Assembly (NCBI GenBank): GCA_019636055.1
Contig: JAHBYH010000002.1
Location: 1-64,000 of the forward strand
From: Candidatus Paracaedibacteraceae bacterium
GTDB lineage: Bacteria > Pseudomonadota > Alphaproteobacteria > Paracaedibacterales > Paracaedibacteraceae
DNA length: 64,000 nt
Reading direction: 5' to 3'
Made by a program: the position numbers and the translations under genes. Below are positions 53,922 to 62,067 of the stretch, one piece after another. Position 1 is the stretch's first letter, and each line of letters starts with the position of its first letter. The notes beneath the pieces are model-generated. The model searched no databases. It saw only the letters and a list, made by a program, of their open reading frames with translations, and was not told the DNA's origin.

Positions 53922-55702
53922 CAGCTATACGCAAACAAGAGCCGAAAGCAGAAACTCTGTTTGAGGAGCAAAAATCAATTTCGGGCCGTCGTTGGGTTCA
54001 CGATGAGGTTGATCCAAGGTTAGCTTTGCAATTAGCGCAAAACCATGGGATTGGAACTTTATCTGCCTCAATTTTGCTGCGCCGTGGCCTAACATTTGAG
54101 ACGGCCGGACAGTTTTTGCAGCCGACTCTACGGGATTTAATGCCGGACCCCTCCCATTTAAAGGATTTAGATGCTGGGGTGAACCGTGTTATTACAGCCT
54201 TAAAATCCAAAGAAACAATTGCTGTGTTTGGTGACTATGATGTAGACGGTGCCACTGCAACGGCAATATTACGTCGCTATTTCGATGATATTGGGGCATC
54301 ACTACGGGTTTACATTCCTCAGCGAATCGAAGAAGGATACGGCCCAACCATTCCGGCTATGGAACAATTAGCCAAAGAAGGCACCACAACGTTGCTGATG
54401 GTAGATTGCGGAACGACTGCCTTTGAGCCATTGCAAGAAGCGAAGAACTTAGGAATGGATGTGATTGTCATTGACCATCATATGTCTCAGGCATCGTTGC
54501 CTGTAGCAACGGCTGTGATTAATCCTAATCGATTAGACGAAAATAGTCCTTTGACGCATTTATGTGCTGCGGGCTTAAGTTTTGTCTTTATGGTGGCGTT
54601 GCATCGCCGTCTTCGCCAAGAAGGATGGTTTGAAGGACAAACTGAGCCTGATTTGCGTCAATACTTGGATCTTGTAGCCTTAGGAACTGTTTGTGATGTA
54701 ATGCAGCTGACAGGCCTCAATCGCGCCTTTGTTTCCCAAGGCCTTAAGGTTATGGCGCGACGCGGAAATCCCGGGTTGCGCGCTTTGAGTGATGTGGCCG
54801 GTCTCGATGATACGCCGTCTGCCTATCATTTAGGGTTTTTAATTGGACCGCGTATTAATGCGGGCGGTCGTGTTGGCTGTGCTGAGTATGGATCACGCTT
54901 GTTATCAACAAATGATGTATTAGAAGCTCAGCAATTAGCACGGGATTTGGATCTTTATAATAAAGAACGTCAAGCGATCGAAAGTTTAGTGTTAGAAGAA
55001 GCGATGACTCAAGTTGAATCGCGTGGACTCGATCGACATCCTGTAATTCTGGTTGGACAAGATGGTTGGCATCCGGGAGTAATTGGCATTGTGGCAGGAC
55101 GCCTTAAAGAACGGTACAACAAACCAACCTGTGTCGTCGGATTTGATGGTGATATTGGCAAAGGTTCCGGACGCTCCATTACAGGTGTTAATTTAGGCAC
55201 TGCGATGCACGTTGCAACCCATCAAGGTATATTGGCAGCCGGTGGTGGTCATGCTATGGCAGCCGGATTTACTGTCATGAGGAATCAGTTCGATGCCTTT
55301 TACACGTTCCTGTGTGACCAGTTGCGTCTACAAGTCGCAAATGTGGATCCTGTTCTTGAGGTTGATGGTATTTTAACGCCATCCGGGGCAACACTTGAGT
55401 TAATTCGTGAACTTAAAATGTTAGAACCGTTTGGCAATGGTAACCCAACACCCAAATTCTGTATCCATAAAGCACGCGTAACATATGCCGAACCTGTAGG
55501 GATTAATCATATTCGCTGCTCCTTAGAAGGGGAAGATGGAACGCGCCTTAAGGCGATGGCATTTCGGGCTTTAGGAACACCACTCGGCGATGCAATCTTA
55601 TCGCGCAATAATAAATCGATTCAAGTGGCCGGAACACTTAAGGCTGATACATGGAATGGGCGTACAACTGTGACCTGTTTTATTGATGATGTCATGCACT
55701 AG
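53918..55702 (+). CDS. recJ: Single-stranded-DNA-specific exonuclease RecJ
   Basis: 5'-3' exonuclease for recombination and mismatch repair. DHH-family motifs: IAVFGDYDVDGATATAIL, LLMVDCGTTAF, VIVIDHHMSQ (DHH), LVALGTVCDVM and, in DHHA1, GKGSGRSITGVNLG with AAGGGHAMAAGFTV. A C-terminal OB domain follows (LEPFGNGNPTPKFCI). 594 residues is normal. It is downstream of, and coupled to, the small lipoprotein gene. Confidence 0.96.
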   Translation: MTAIRKQEPKAETLFEEQKSISGRRWVHDEVDPRLALQLAQNHGIGTLSASILLRRGLTFETAGQFLQPTLRDLMPDPSHLKDLDAGVNRVITALKSKETIAVFGDYDVDGATATAILRRYFDDIGASLRVYIPQRIEEGYGPTIPAMEQLAKEGTTTLLMVDCGTTAFEPLQEAKNLGMDVIVIDHHMSQASLPVATAVINPNRLDENSPLTHLCAAGLSFVFMVALHRRLRQEGWFEGQTEPDLRQYLDLVALGTVCDVMQLTGLNRAFVSQGLKVMARRGNPGLRALSDVAGLDDTPSAYHLGFLIGPRINAGGRVGCAEYGSRLLSTNDVLEAQQLARDLDLYNKERQAIESLVLEEAMTQVESRGLDRHPVILVGQDGWHPGVIGIVAGRLKERYNKPTCVVGFDGDIGKGSGRSITGVNLGTAMHVATHQGILAAGGGHAMAAGFTVMRNQFDAFYTFLCDQLRLQVANVDPVLEVDGILTPSGATLELIRELKMLEPFGNGNPTPKFCIHKARVTYAEPVGINHIRCSLEGEDGTRLKAMAFRALGTPLGDAILSRNNKSIQVAGTLKADTWNGRTTVTCFIDDVMH

Positions 55703-55754
55703 CCAGTTCCTTTTGACCCTGTTACAGCTAAACTCGTCGCTGCCTAGAATTTCA

Positions 55755-55825
55755 GACTTTTCTTCTGAGAAATTAGGGCATTGCCCTAAGATGAAAAAAA
55801 TTATTTTCATGGATAAGCCATGAGC
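55755..55825 (+). repeat. Cluster of consecutive hairpins downstream of recJ
   Basis: Three or four stems stand in a row: TTTC-AGA/TCT-GAGAAA (imperfect, about 55749-55772), the perfect TTAGGGC/GCCCTAA with a 3-base loop (55773-55789), ATGAAAA/TTTTCAT (about 55791-55810) and CATGG/CCATG (about 55808-55822). The third ends in a T-rich arm and may serve as recJ terminator. No gene is seen in 55703-55910. Confidence 0.5.
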
Positions 55826-55845
55826 AGCCCTCCCTAACATTTTTT

Positions 55846-55874
55846 TTGACAAGCCCCCTGTTTATCGTTATATT
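55846..55874 (+). promoter_or_regulatory. tRNA-Met promoter
   Basis: TTGACA at 55846-55851, spacer of exactly 17, TATATT at 55869-55874. The tRNA begins 37 bases later. No other gene start fits it. Confidence 0.75.
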
Positions 55875-55910
55875 GTCTTTACAACCAGATTGTAAGAATC
55901 AGCGTTAAGT

Positions 55911-55987
55911 GGCGAAGTAGCTCAGTTGGTTAGAGCAGCGGAATCATAATCCGCGTGTCGGGGGTTCAAGTCCCTCCTTCGCTACCA
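55911..55987 (+). tRNA. tRNA-Met (CAU anticodon), CCA encoded
   Basis: A full cloverleaf of 77 bases: acceptor GGCGAAG/CTTCGCT (with a G-U end pair), D arm AGCTCAGTTGGTTAGAGC, anticodon stem GCGGA/TCCGC with loop ATCATAA (CAT), T arm GGGGG-TTCAAGT-CCCTC, and ACCA. It closely resembles alphaproteobacterial elongator tRNA-Met. A CAU tRNA-Ile2, the TilS substrate, is the alternative but the general sequence favours Met. Confidence 0.9.
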
Positions 55988-56059
55988 AATCTCCCTTGTT
56001 TTATTGAAAAATTTTATGCTTTAATGGGTCTAGGATTAATATTGCCATTAGGTCTCATC

Positions 56060-58090
56060 ATGCGCTGGATCGTTTCTCTCGTTTTCTTTGTAGCCACGAT
56101 TGTCCAATCCCTTTCAGCATCTCAGGCAACATTGGAACATACTCAAGTTGAATTGATGAGTGAAGTTGAAACCATCAAGCCTGAAGTTCCGTTCTGGGTT
56201 GTCTTTAAAATTACCATGAAACCAGGCTGGCACACTTATTGGAAAAATCCCGGCGATTCAGGTATGGAAACCATATTAACGTGGGATCTTCCCGAAGGGT
56301 TTTCCGCATCCCCTATCCAATGGTTACCGCCGGAAACATTGACGCTTGGTCCTGTTGTGTCCTTTGGTTATTCCAATGAATCCTTTCATTTAGTCCAAAT
56401 TACCCCACCCAAAGATTTAACCGGGGAAACCTATGCTATAAAGGTGAAAGCTGATTGGCTTGTTTGTGAAGAAACATGTATCCCGGAAAATGCGTCGCTT
56501 GCTATCACCGTTGCCAAATCAACAGAAAATGACCTCCTCTACACAAGCCACAAAGCCCTTGTTGATGAACTTGTGGCAGAACTTCCCAACAAACCCAATC
56601 AATTTGGTGAATACCGACTCAATGGTGAAAATATTGAATTTTACTTACCAGACGGATTGTTAGTAGACAAAAAAATCAGCGATGTATCGTTTTATCCTGA
56701 AGGAAAAGGTACAATCAAAAATGGGTCAAAACAACATTGGGTCATAAAAGATAATCGCCTGATCATTTCCATGCTCAAAGATTTTTCAGCCCCGGACCGA
56801 ATTACAGGCCTTGTCAAAATTACCGATGCGGATAGCAAAGAAATCAAAGCCTACCAATTATACTTTGGGAAAGTTCACGTCGCACCGATTGATGAAGGGC
56901 TAGCAGGAACGTTGTGGGGAATCCTTTTATTTGCCTTTTTAGGAGGGCTGGTCCTCAATGCGATGCCGTGCGTCTTTCCTGTCTTGTCCTTGAAGGCTGT
57001 ATCCATTGCCAGCAAAGCTAAGAGTCACCGTGGCTTTATCCGCAAACAAGGGTTGCTGTATACTCTTGGTGTCCTTGGATCTTTTGTGTCCATGGCCAGC
57101 ATTTTGATTACATTGAAAGCATCCGGCGAAAGTGTTGGCTGGGGATTTCAAATGCAAAATCCGTATTTCATAGCATTCATGGCTTACCTTCTATTTTTTG
57201 TTGGTCTCATTCTATCAGGTCTTACTTATTTACCCGCTTTATTTGGATCATCCCAAGCCACAATTGATGACGGTAAAAACCCATGGTCCAGTTTCTGGAT
57301 CGGTGTATTAGCAGTTTTAGTCGCCACACCTTGTACAGCCCCCTTTATGGGTGTCGCAATCGGCTATGCTTTGGGACAATCCACCTTAATTATCATTCTT
57401 GTCTTTTTAGCTCTAGGGTTAGGATTTGCCACCCCCTATTTATTGATCAGCCTGATCCCGGTAACGCTACGCCTCCTGCCGAAACCAGGGCGTTGGATGG
57501 AAACGTTTAAGGAGTTCATGGCTTTTCCGATGTACTTAACTGTCGCATGGTTGCTATGGGTTCTAGTACAACAATCAGGATCTCGAGGTCTAATTGCATG
57601 TCTTATTGGACTTGTCTTCATGGCCTTTAGCCTCTGGTTCTGGGGACGATTTAGACAACGACTCCTGCCTGTCAAAATCCTATTAGGTCTGTTTCTAACC
57701 ACCCTAACCCTCAGCCCAATGGCCTATGTCAAACCACCCGTTGAATTAATTCAAATAGAAAAATTCTCACGCCAACGCTTGCAAGAATTGCGCGCACAAG
57801 GCCGTCCCGTCTTTGTCTATGCAACTGCAGCGTGGTGTATTACCTGTAAAGCCAATGAGTTTGCCTTGAAATCACCAGCCATGCAGTTGACTTTCCAAAA
57901 TCAAGACATAACCTTGTTAGAAGCAGATTGGACAAACCAAGACCCGGAGATTACGGATTACCTAAAGAGCTTTAGTCGTAGTGGTGTTCCGCTCTATGTT
58001 TATTACCCACCTCAAGGGGACGCCGTTATCTTACCACAACTACTGACAGAAAGTATTATTGTTCATGCACTTACAAAGGGAGGGAAATGA
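56060..58090 (+). CDS. DsbD/ScsB-type thiol:disulfide interchange protein
   Basis: Carries electrons from cytoplasmic thioredoxin to the periplasm. From ATG 56060 it has 676 residues; an earlier in-frame ATG at 55955 lies inside the tRNA and is rejected. Order: signal peptide (1-22), periplasmic beta domain (GWHTYWKNPGDSGMETILTW; ADWLVCEETCIPENA), then eight or so membrane helices with the paired Cys in LNAMPCVFPVLSLKA and ATPCTAPFMGVAIGYALG, and a C-terminal thioredoxin domain with ATAAWCITCKANE (CxxC). The next gene, a periplasmic redoxin, overlaps its stop, so it is a likely client. Confidence 0.92.
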   Translation: MRWIVSLVFFVATIVQSLSASQATLEHTQVELMSEVETIKPEVPFWVVFKITMKPGWHTYWKNPGDSGMETILTWDLPEGFSASPIQWLPPETLTLGPVVSFGYSNESFHLVQITPPKDLTGETYAIKVKADWLVCEETCIPENASLAITVAKSTENDLLYTSHKALVDELVAELPNKPNQFGEYRLNGENIEFYLPDGLLVDKKISDVSFYPEGKGTIKNGSKQHWVIKDNRLIISMLKDFSAPDRITGLVKITDADSKEIKAYQLYFGKVHVAPIDEGLAGTLWGILLFAFLGGLVLNAMPCVFPVLSLKAVSIASKAKSHRGFIRKQGLLYTLGVLGSFVSMASILITLKASGESVGWGFQMQNPYFIAFMAYLLFFVGLILSGLTYLPALFGSSQATIDDGKNPWSSFWIGVLAVLVATPCTAPFMGVAIGYALGQSTLIIILVFLALGLGFATPYLLISLIPVTLRLLPKPGRWMETFKEFMAFPMYLTVAWLLWVLVQQSGSRGLIACLIGLVFMAFSLWFWGRFRQRLLPVKILLGLFLTTLTLSPMAYVKPPVELIQIEKFSRQRLQELRAQGRPVFVYATAAWCITCKANEFALKSPAMQLTFQNQDITLLEADWTNQDPEITDYLKSFSRSGVPLYVYYPPQGDAVILPQLLTESIIVHALTKGGK

Positions 58091-58725
58091 TGAAAACATA
58101 CATTTTAGCAGCCTTAATTGCCTTTGGTTTTAGCTCAGCCGATGCGGCAAAAAGCACAAAAACACCCGACATCAATAGTACCATCAAAATTGGCGAGACT
58201 GCTCCCGGTTTTGATGCAAAAGATACCAATGGTAAAGACGTCAAACTCCAAGACCTAAAGGGTAAGCTTGTTGTTCTGGAATGGACAAATTTTGATTGCC
58301 CATTTGTCAAAAAGCACTATACATCAAAAAATATGCAAGACCTTCAAAAGAAGTACACAGACAAAGGTGTTGTCTGGATCTCAGTCAACTCGTCTGCCCC
58401 AGGACAACAAGGACATCTAACGAATGAGACAGCGAATACAACCATGAAAGAAAAGGGATCTGCTGCAACGCATATGCTTTTAGATCCTGATGGCGCCATG
58501 GGACGTGCTTACGGCGCCAAAACAACTCCACATATGTTTGTCATTAATAAAGAGGGAAAACTTGCTTATATGGGGGCAATTGATAATCAGCCAACAGTCC
58601 TCGTTGATGATATCCAAGCAGCCAAGAACTATGTATCCGAAGCTTTAGATGAGCTTTTAGCCGACAAACCTGTGACAGAGAGTCAAACACAATCCTATGG
58701 ATGTTCCGTTAAATATTCGAGTTAA
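58090..58725 (+). CDS. Periplasmic redoxin (thioredoxin/AhpC-TSA fold)
   Basis: About 211 residues. Signal peptide (to about SADA-AKS). Core: GETAPGFDAKDTNGKDVKLQ, VVLEWTNFDCPFVKKHY with a lone active Cys in DCPFV, VWISVNSSAPGQQGHLT, GRAYGAKTTPHMFVI with cis-Pro. It lacks CxxC, so it is a peroxiredoxin-like or single-Cys redoxin. GGGAGGG supports the second of two ATGs (58090; the first is 58087) and it overlaps the dsbD stop. Its stop codon lies six bases before the stem that hides the next gene's ribosome binding site. Confidence 0.88.
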   Translation: MKTYILAALIAFGFSSADAAKSTKTPDINSTIKIGETAPGFDAKDTNGKDVKLQDLKGKLVVLEWTNFDCPFVKKHYTSKNMQDLQKKYTDKGVVWISVNSSAPGQQGHLTNETANTTMKEKGSAATHMLLDPDGAMGRAYGAKTTPHMFVINKEGKLAYMGAIDNQPTVLVDDIQAAKNYVSEALDELLADKPVTESQTQSYGCSVKYSS

Positions 58726-58731
58726 GAAAAT

Positions 58732-58778
58732 ACTCCTTGACGATTAAAGTCACGCTCGATACCTTCAAGTCAAGGAGT
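58732..58778 (+). promoter_or_regulatory. Perfect 10-bp stem sequestering the ribosome binding site of the acetyltransferase gene
   Basis: ACTCCTTGAC (58732-58741) is the exact reverse complement of GTCAAGGAGT (58769-58778), with a 27-base loop. The right arm contains the whole Shine-Dalgarno AAGGAG used by ATG 58784. There is no T-run, so this is not a terminator. The upstream redoxin stop codon is six bases before the left arm, so a terminating ribosome could open the stem. Confidence 0.65.
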
Positions 58779-58783
58779 GCCCC

Positions 58784-59398
58784 ATGTCCAATAATCCCAA
58801 CCCCAACGAAACATACCCGATTAATGGCATCAAGCGGACTTGTTTTTTAAAAAACATTATTAATCACCCACAAATTCAAATTGGGGACTTCACCTATTAC
58901 GATGACCCGGATGGCGTGGAAAACTTTGAAAAAAATATTCTTTATTTCTTTGATTTCATCAACGACAACTTAATTATTGGCAAGTTTTGTCAAATTGCCA
59001 CAGGTGTGCGCTTTATTATGAATGGATCTAATCATGCCATGAACGGCATTTCATGCTATCCGTTCAAAGTCTTTGGTCATGACTGGACCCAAGCATCTAT
59101 GGATCCCCCTTTCAAAGGGGATACGGTGATCGGCAATGATGTTTGGATTGGCAATTCAGCAACATTTATGCAGGGTATTAAAGTGGGAGATGGGGCAATC
59201 ATTGCAACCAATGCTGTTGTCACAAAGGACGTTTCCCCTTATGCCATTGTCGGTGGGAATCCGGCTCAGATTATACGCTATCGCTTTGCCCCAGAAACGA
59301 TTGAAAAATTACTGGAAATCAAATGGTGGGATTGGCCTATCGATAAAATTACAGCAAATATAAAAGCCCTCAGTTCCGGCACTATACACGATCTATAA
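58784..59398 (+). CDS. CatB/Vat-type xenobiotic O-acetyltransferase (hexapeptide repeat)
   Basis: 204-residue left-handed beta-helix acetyltransferase that uses acetyl-CoA. MNGSNHAMNGISCYPFKVFG has the catalytic His (about 84) in the arrangement of chloramphenicol (CatB) and streptogramin (Vat) enzymes; GDTVIGNDVWIGNSATFMQG, IIATNAVVTKDVSPYAIVGG and NPAQIIRYRF follow, then the C-terminal helices. A strong ribosome binding site is buried in a stem. The real substrate is not certain: polysaccharide acetyltransferases share the fold, though the His motif favours the CatB/Vat class. Confidence 0.87.
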   Translation: MSNNPNPNETYPINGIKRTCFLKNIINHPQIQIGDFTYYDDPDGVENFEKNILYFFDFINDNLIIGKFCQIATGVRFIMNGSNHAMNGISCYPFKVFGHDWTQASMDPPFKGDTVIGNDVWIGNSATFMQGIKVGDGAIIATNAVVTKDVSPYAIVGGNPAQIIRYRFAPETIEKLLEIKWWDWPIDKITANIKALSSGTIHDL

Positions 59399-59424
59399 CG
59401 GCAGCAAAGACGATTATAAATTAA

Positions 59425-60603
59425 CTAATCATTACGCCATTTGTGCTTGATAAGAAATAAGCATAGACAGCCATAAACAGCTGATAGCATAGATCCAATA
59501 ATCACACCAACTCGCATGGCATAATTAGGTTCAAAAGCCTCAAATGTTAAGTCGCCAATAAATAAACTTAAGGTAAAACCGATTCCCCCTAAAACAGAAA
59601 TCGCATAAAGCAAAGACCAGTTAATTTGATTTGGTAAACGTCCCAACTTCAGTTTAACCGCAATCCATGAAAACCCAAATAATCCCAAAGGCTTGCCGAT
59701 TACCAATCCCCCAATAATTCCCAATGAAATAGGTGTTGCAAGCACCCTCATTGAGATTGCGTCAAGGTCTATCCCCGAGTTAATAAAAACAAAGCAGGGC
59801 AGAACAACAAAACAAACCAGTGGGCGCAAAATTTTTTCAAGCCGATGAAATGAGGGACTAACTTTATCCCCTGTCATAACAGGCAAGATTAAGGCTAAAA
59901 TAGCACCACTTAACGTTCCATGGCATCCGGACTCTACCATGAATAACCACAAGAATCCCCCCAAAATAAGATAAACCGAGTTACGTTGAACGCCCTGGAA
60001 ATTCAAAAACAATAAAACAAGAACGATTCCCATAGACAGAAATAAAGCTGCAAAATTAATATTTGTCGTATAGAATACAGCCAAAATAAGAAGAGCCAGC
60101 GCATCATCAATCAGAGAAAAACTAAGGATAAAGGCTCTCACTCTGCTTGATATCGCCGTTCCAAATAAGGAAACAAGCCCCAACATAAAGGCTGTATCCG
60201 TTGCAATCGGAATCGCCCATCCTTTAGCAGAATCTTGCCCGCCATTGAAAAATAAATAGACTAAGGCCGGCATAACAATCCCGCCAATAGCCGCAAAAGC
60301 AGGGATGATCAGTGCTTTTCTGTCACGATAGTCACCGCAGACTAACTGATACTTTAATTCCATTCCAATAAACAGAAAGAAAAGCGTCATTAACCCATCA
60401 TTGACAATCTGAAGAATCGTTGCCTCAAAACTAAAACGCCCAAACTGTACCGTCACAGGCAAGAAGATAATATCTTGATAAAAGTCAGATGTAACGCGGA
60501 TATTCGCCATAATAAGAGCGACCATAAAAGTCAAAATAATTGCTAAGCCCGAGGCAACTTCAGACTCAATCAACGTTGAGAGTTTAATCCTTTTTTGTTT
60601 CAT
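59425..60603 (-). CDS. nhaA: Na+/H+ antiporter NhaA
   Basis: Inner-membrane antiporter with 12 helices, active at high pH or salt. The ion site is seen in SLIDDALALLILAVFYT (paired Asp), with GWAIPIATDTAFMLGLVSLF just before and GMELKYQLVCGDYRDRKALI earlier; ISVLGGIGFTLSLFIGDLTF is the C-terminal signature. 392 residues is normal. Last gene of a minus-strand run of envelope genes. Confidence 0.95.
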   Translation of the reverse strand: MKQKRIKLSTLIESEVASGLAIILTFMVALIMANIRVTSDFYQDIIFLPVTVQFGRFSFEATILQIVNDGLMTLFFLFIGMELKYQLVCGDYRDRKALIIPAFAAIGGIVMPALVYLFFNGGQDSAKGWAIPIATDTAFMLGLVSLFGTAISSRVRAFILSFSLIDDALALLILAVFYTTNINFAALFLSMGIVLVLLFLNFQGVQRNSVYLILGGFLWLFMVESGCHGTLSGAILALILPVMTGDKVSPSFHRLEKILRPLVCFVVLPCFVFINSGIDLDAISMRVLATPISLGIIGGLVIGKPLGLFGFSWIAVKLKLGRLPNQINWSLLYAISVLGGIGFTLSLFIGDLTFEAFEPNYAMRVGVIIGSMLSAVYGCLCLFLIKHKWRND

Positions 60604-60612
60604 ACGAATTCT

Positions 60613-62067
60613 TTAAGCTCTTTTTTTCTGTCCTTGTTCAGGGCGTTCCTTCAACAAAACTTCAATATCTTGAAAGCATTGATCAAAGTCTGTTTCAATA
60701 ATGGGACAGTCTGCAACAATTGCAGCCCCCTCTTGGCTCGTCGGAAAAAGATTTTCTGAATCCTGAATCTTGGGTTTAATCTTCTTAATCGATGCGCTTA
60801 TTTTTGATGCAATCTCCTCTAGGCTATCTGATGCTTGAATCTCACGCTGAAGTGTGACTTTTTTAAATTCGCATACATGCGTCAAAGCCCAAACAGCACC
60901 AAAATGCGAAGGATTTTCTTGGAACTGAGACATCATTGTCAAAATCGTTTTTGATACATCTAATGTTGGCGACAATAAAAGATTAGATTTATCATACCCC
61001 CAAAAATGGGACATCAAATTAGGGATGATTTCTAAACCATCAGCCGGAGCGCGATGACGCAAAACTAGGACACGCGTTTTTTCTGAGTCTAATCGCTGAG
61101 CATAACATTCAAGAACAGATTGCGCTGTTTCTAAGGCTTCATCATCGTACAAAGGAACCGCTGATAACGATACAATGAATTTAGCTTTACTCGCCACACC
61201 TTGGTCAATCAATAGTCTAGGAAAGGTCAAATTTCTTAAGAGAAAACTTTTCTGTCCACCCTGTAAATGAGAAAACGTATAGCACCGATCCACATCAAAA
61301 ACATACTTTATAGCATATGTTTTAAAGAAACTTTTTAAGTCTTCAGCAGCTAAACTTGAGCTTAAGGCGAAAACAACCTGACTTTTAGGCATAAACCGTT
61401 TAACCCAAGCCTGCATCATTGCAATATTAGATTCAGATGAGTCAATCAAAACCAATTTCTTGGGGGGATTACTAACCATTACCCCTAATAACCGCTGTCC
61501 AACGGGAGTCCCCGCCCCCGAAATCAACACGGCATCAAATTTATCAGGCAAGGGAATGATGTCCTGAGCATTGGGCTTAACCTCTGGCCATTTCGGACGA
61601 ATCTGCTGCCACAACTGATAATAATTAACAGCCGTTGGACGTTGGATTCTAAGGTTACGTAGTTTGTTGCGCTTTGCCCATATTAGCATAGCTATAGTTG
61701 AATAAACGGGCGTCAACCAATGCACCATTTCCCGTTGTCCACCTAATAACATGAGCGGGAAAAAAACAATAAAAGTCCCCATAATTTTCCAAAACTCGAT
61801 GTCAGCATAAGCCTCAAGAATAAGAACAACATGGTTTTTAGTGTGAAGGAATAAACTAACCCCAACGGCCACTAAACCCAAAATTAGAAATGTTTTTGAT
61901 AAGTAGCTCGAAGAAAAGCCGGTCAAATCAAAATCATAAAAAACCAAACACGATAAAATAAAAACAAAAACCGTTTTAATTGAAAAACTAAGTGGTGAAA
62001 GAACTGCCGCAAATTGATCGGCTATATCACGCCATTTAACTAGAAGTGACTGAATTTGGTTTTTCAT
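60613..62067 (-). CDS. FlaA1/CapD-like membrane Rossmann protein, probably catalytically degenerate
   Basis: 484 residues. Four membrane helices in the first 140 residues (VFVFILSCLVFYDF; LVAVGVSLFLHTKNHVVLIL; GTFIVFFPLMLLGGQ), then a Rossmann-type domain beginning DAVLISGAGTPVGQRLLGVM and LVLIDSSESNIAMM, the order of FlaA1/CapD nucleotide-sugar dehydratases. The expected catalytic STDK and YxxxK are not seen: the matching piece reads IVSLSAVPLYDDEALETAQS. The C-terminus is a charged tail. It overlaps the O-antigen ligase-like gene by 32 bases. A surface-polysaccharide role is inferred from context. Confidence 0.65.
   Translation of the reverse strand: MKNQIQSLLVKWRDIADQFAAVLSPLSFSIKTVFVFILSCLVFYDFDLTGFSSSYLSKTFLILGLVAVGVSLFLHTKNHVVLILEAYADIEFWKIMGTFIVFFPLMLLGGQREMVHWLTPVYSTIAMLIWAKRNKLRNLRIQRPTAVNYYQLWQQIRPKWPEVKPNAQDIIPLPDKFDAVLISGAGTPVGQRLLGVMVSNPPKKLVLIDSSESNIAMMQAWVKRFMPKSQVVFALSSSLAAEDLKSFFKTYAIKYVFDVDRCYTFSHLQGGQKSFLLRNLTFPRLLIDQGVASKAKFIVSLSAVPLYDDEALETAQSVLECYAQRLDSEKTRVLVLRHRAPADGLEIIPNLMSHFWGYDKSNLLLSPTLDVSKTILTMMSQFQENPSHFGAVWALTHVCEFKKVTLQREIQASDSLEEIASKISASIKKIKPKIQDSENLFPTSQEGAAIVADCPIIETDFDQCFQDIEVLLKERPEQGQKKRA

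Noticed and set aside
55598-55852. Minus-strand frame of 84 codons over the recJ end and hairpins
   Set aside because: It crosses recJ antisense and the hairpin cluster, with no ribosome binding site or family.
55955-56059. Upstream start for the dsbD-like gene
   Set aside because: It lies inside the tRNA-Met gene and gives no signal peptide at the N-terminus.
58732-58778. Stem as a transcription terminator after the redoxin gene
   Set aside because: No T-run follows; the right arm leads directly into the next start codon.
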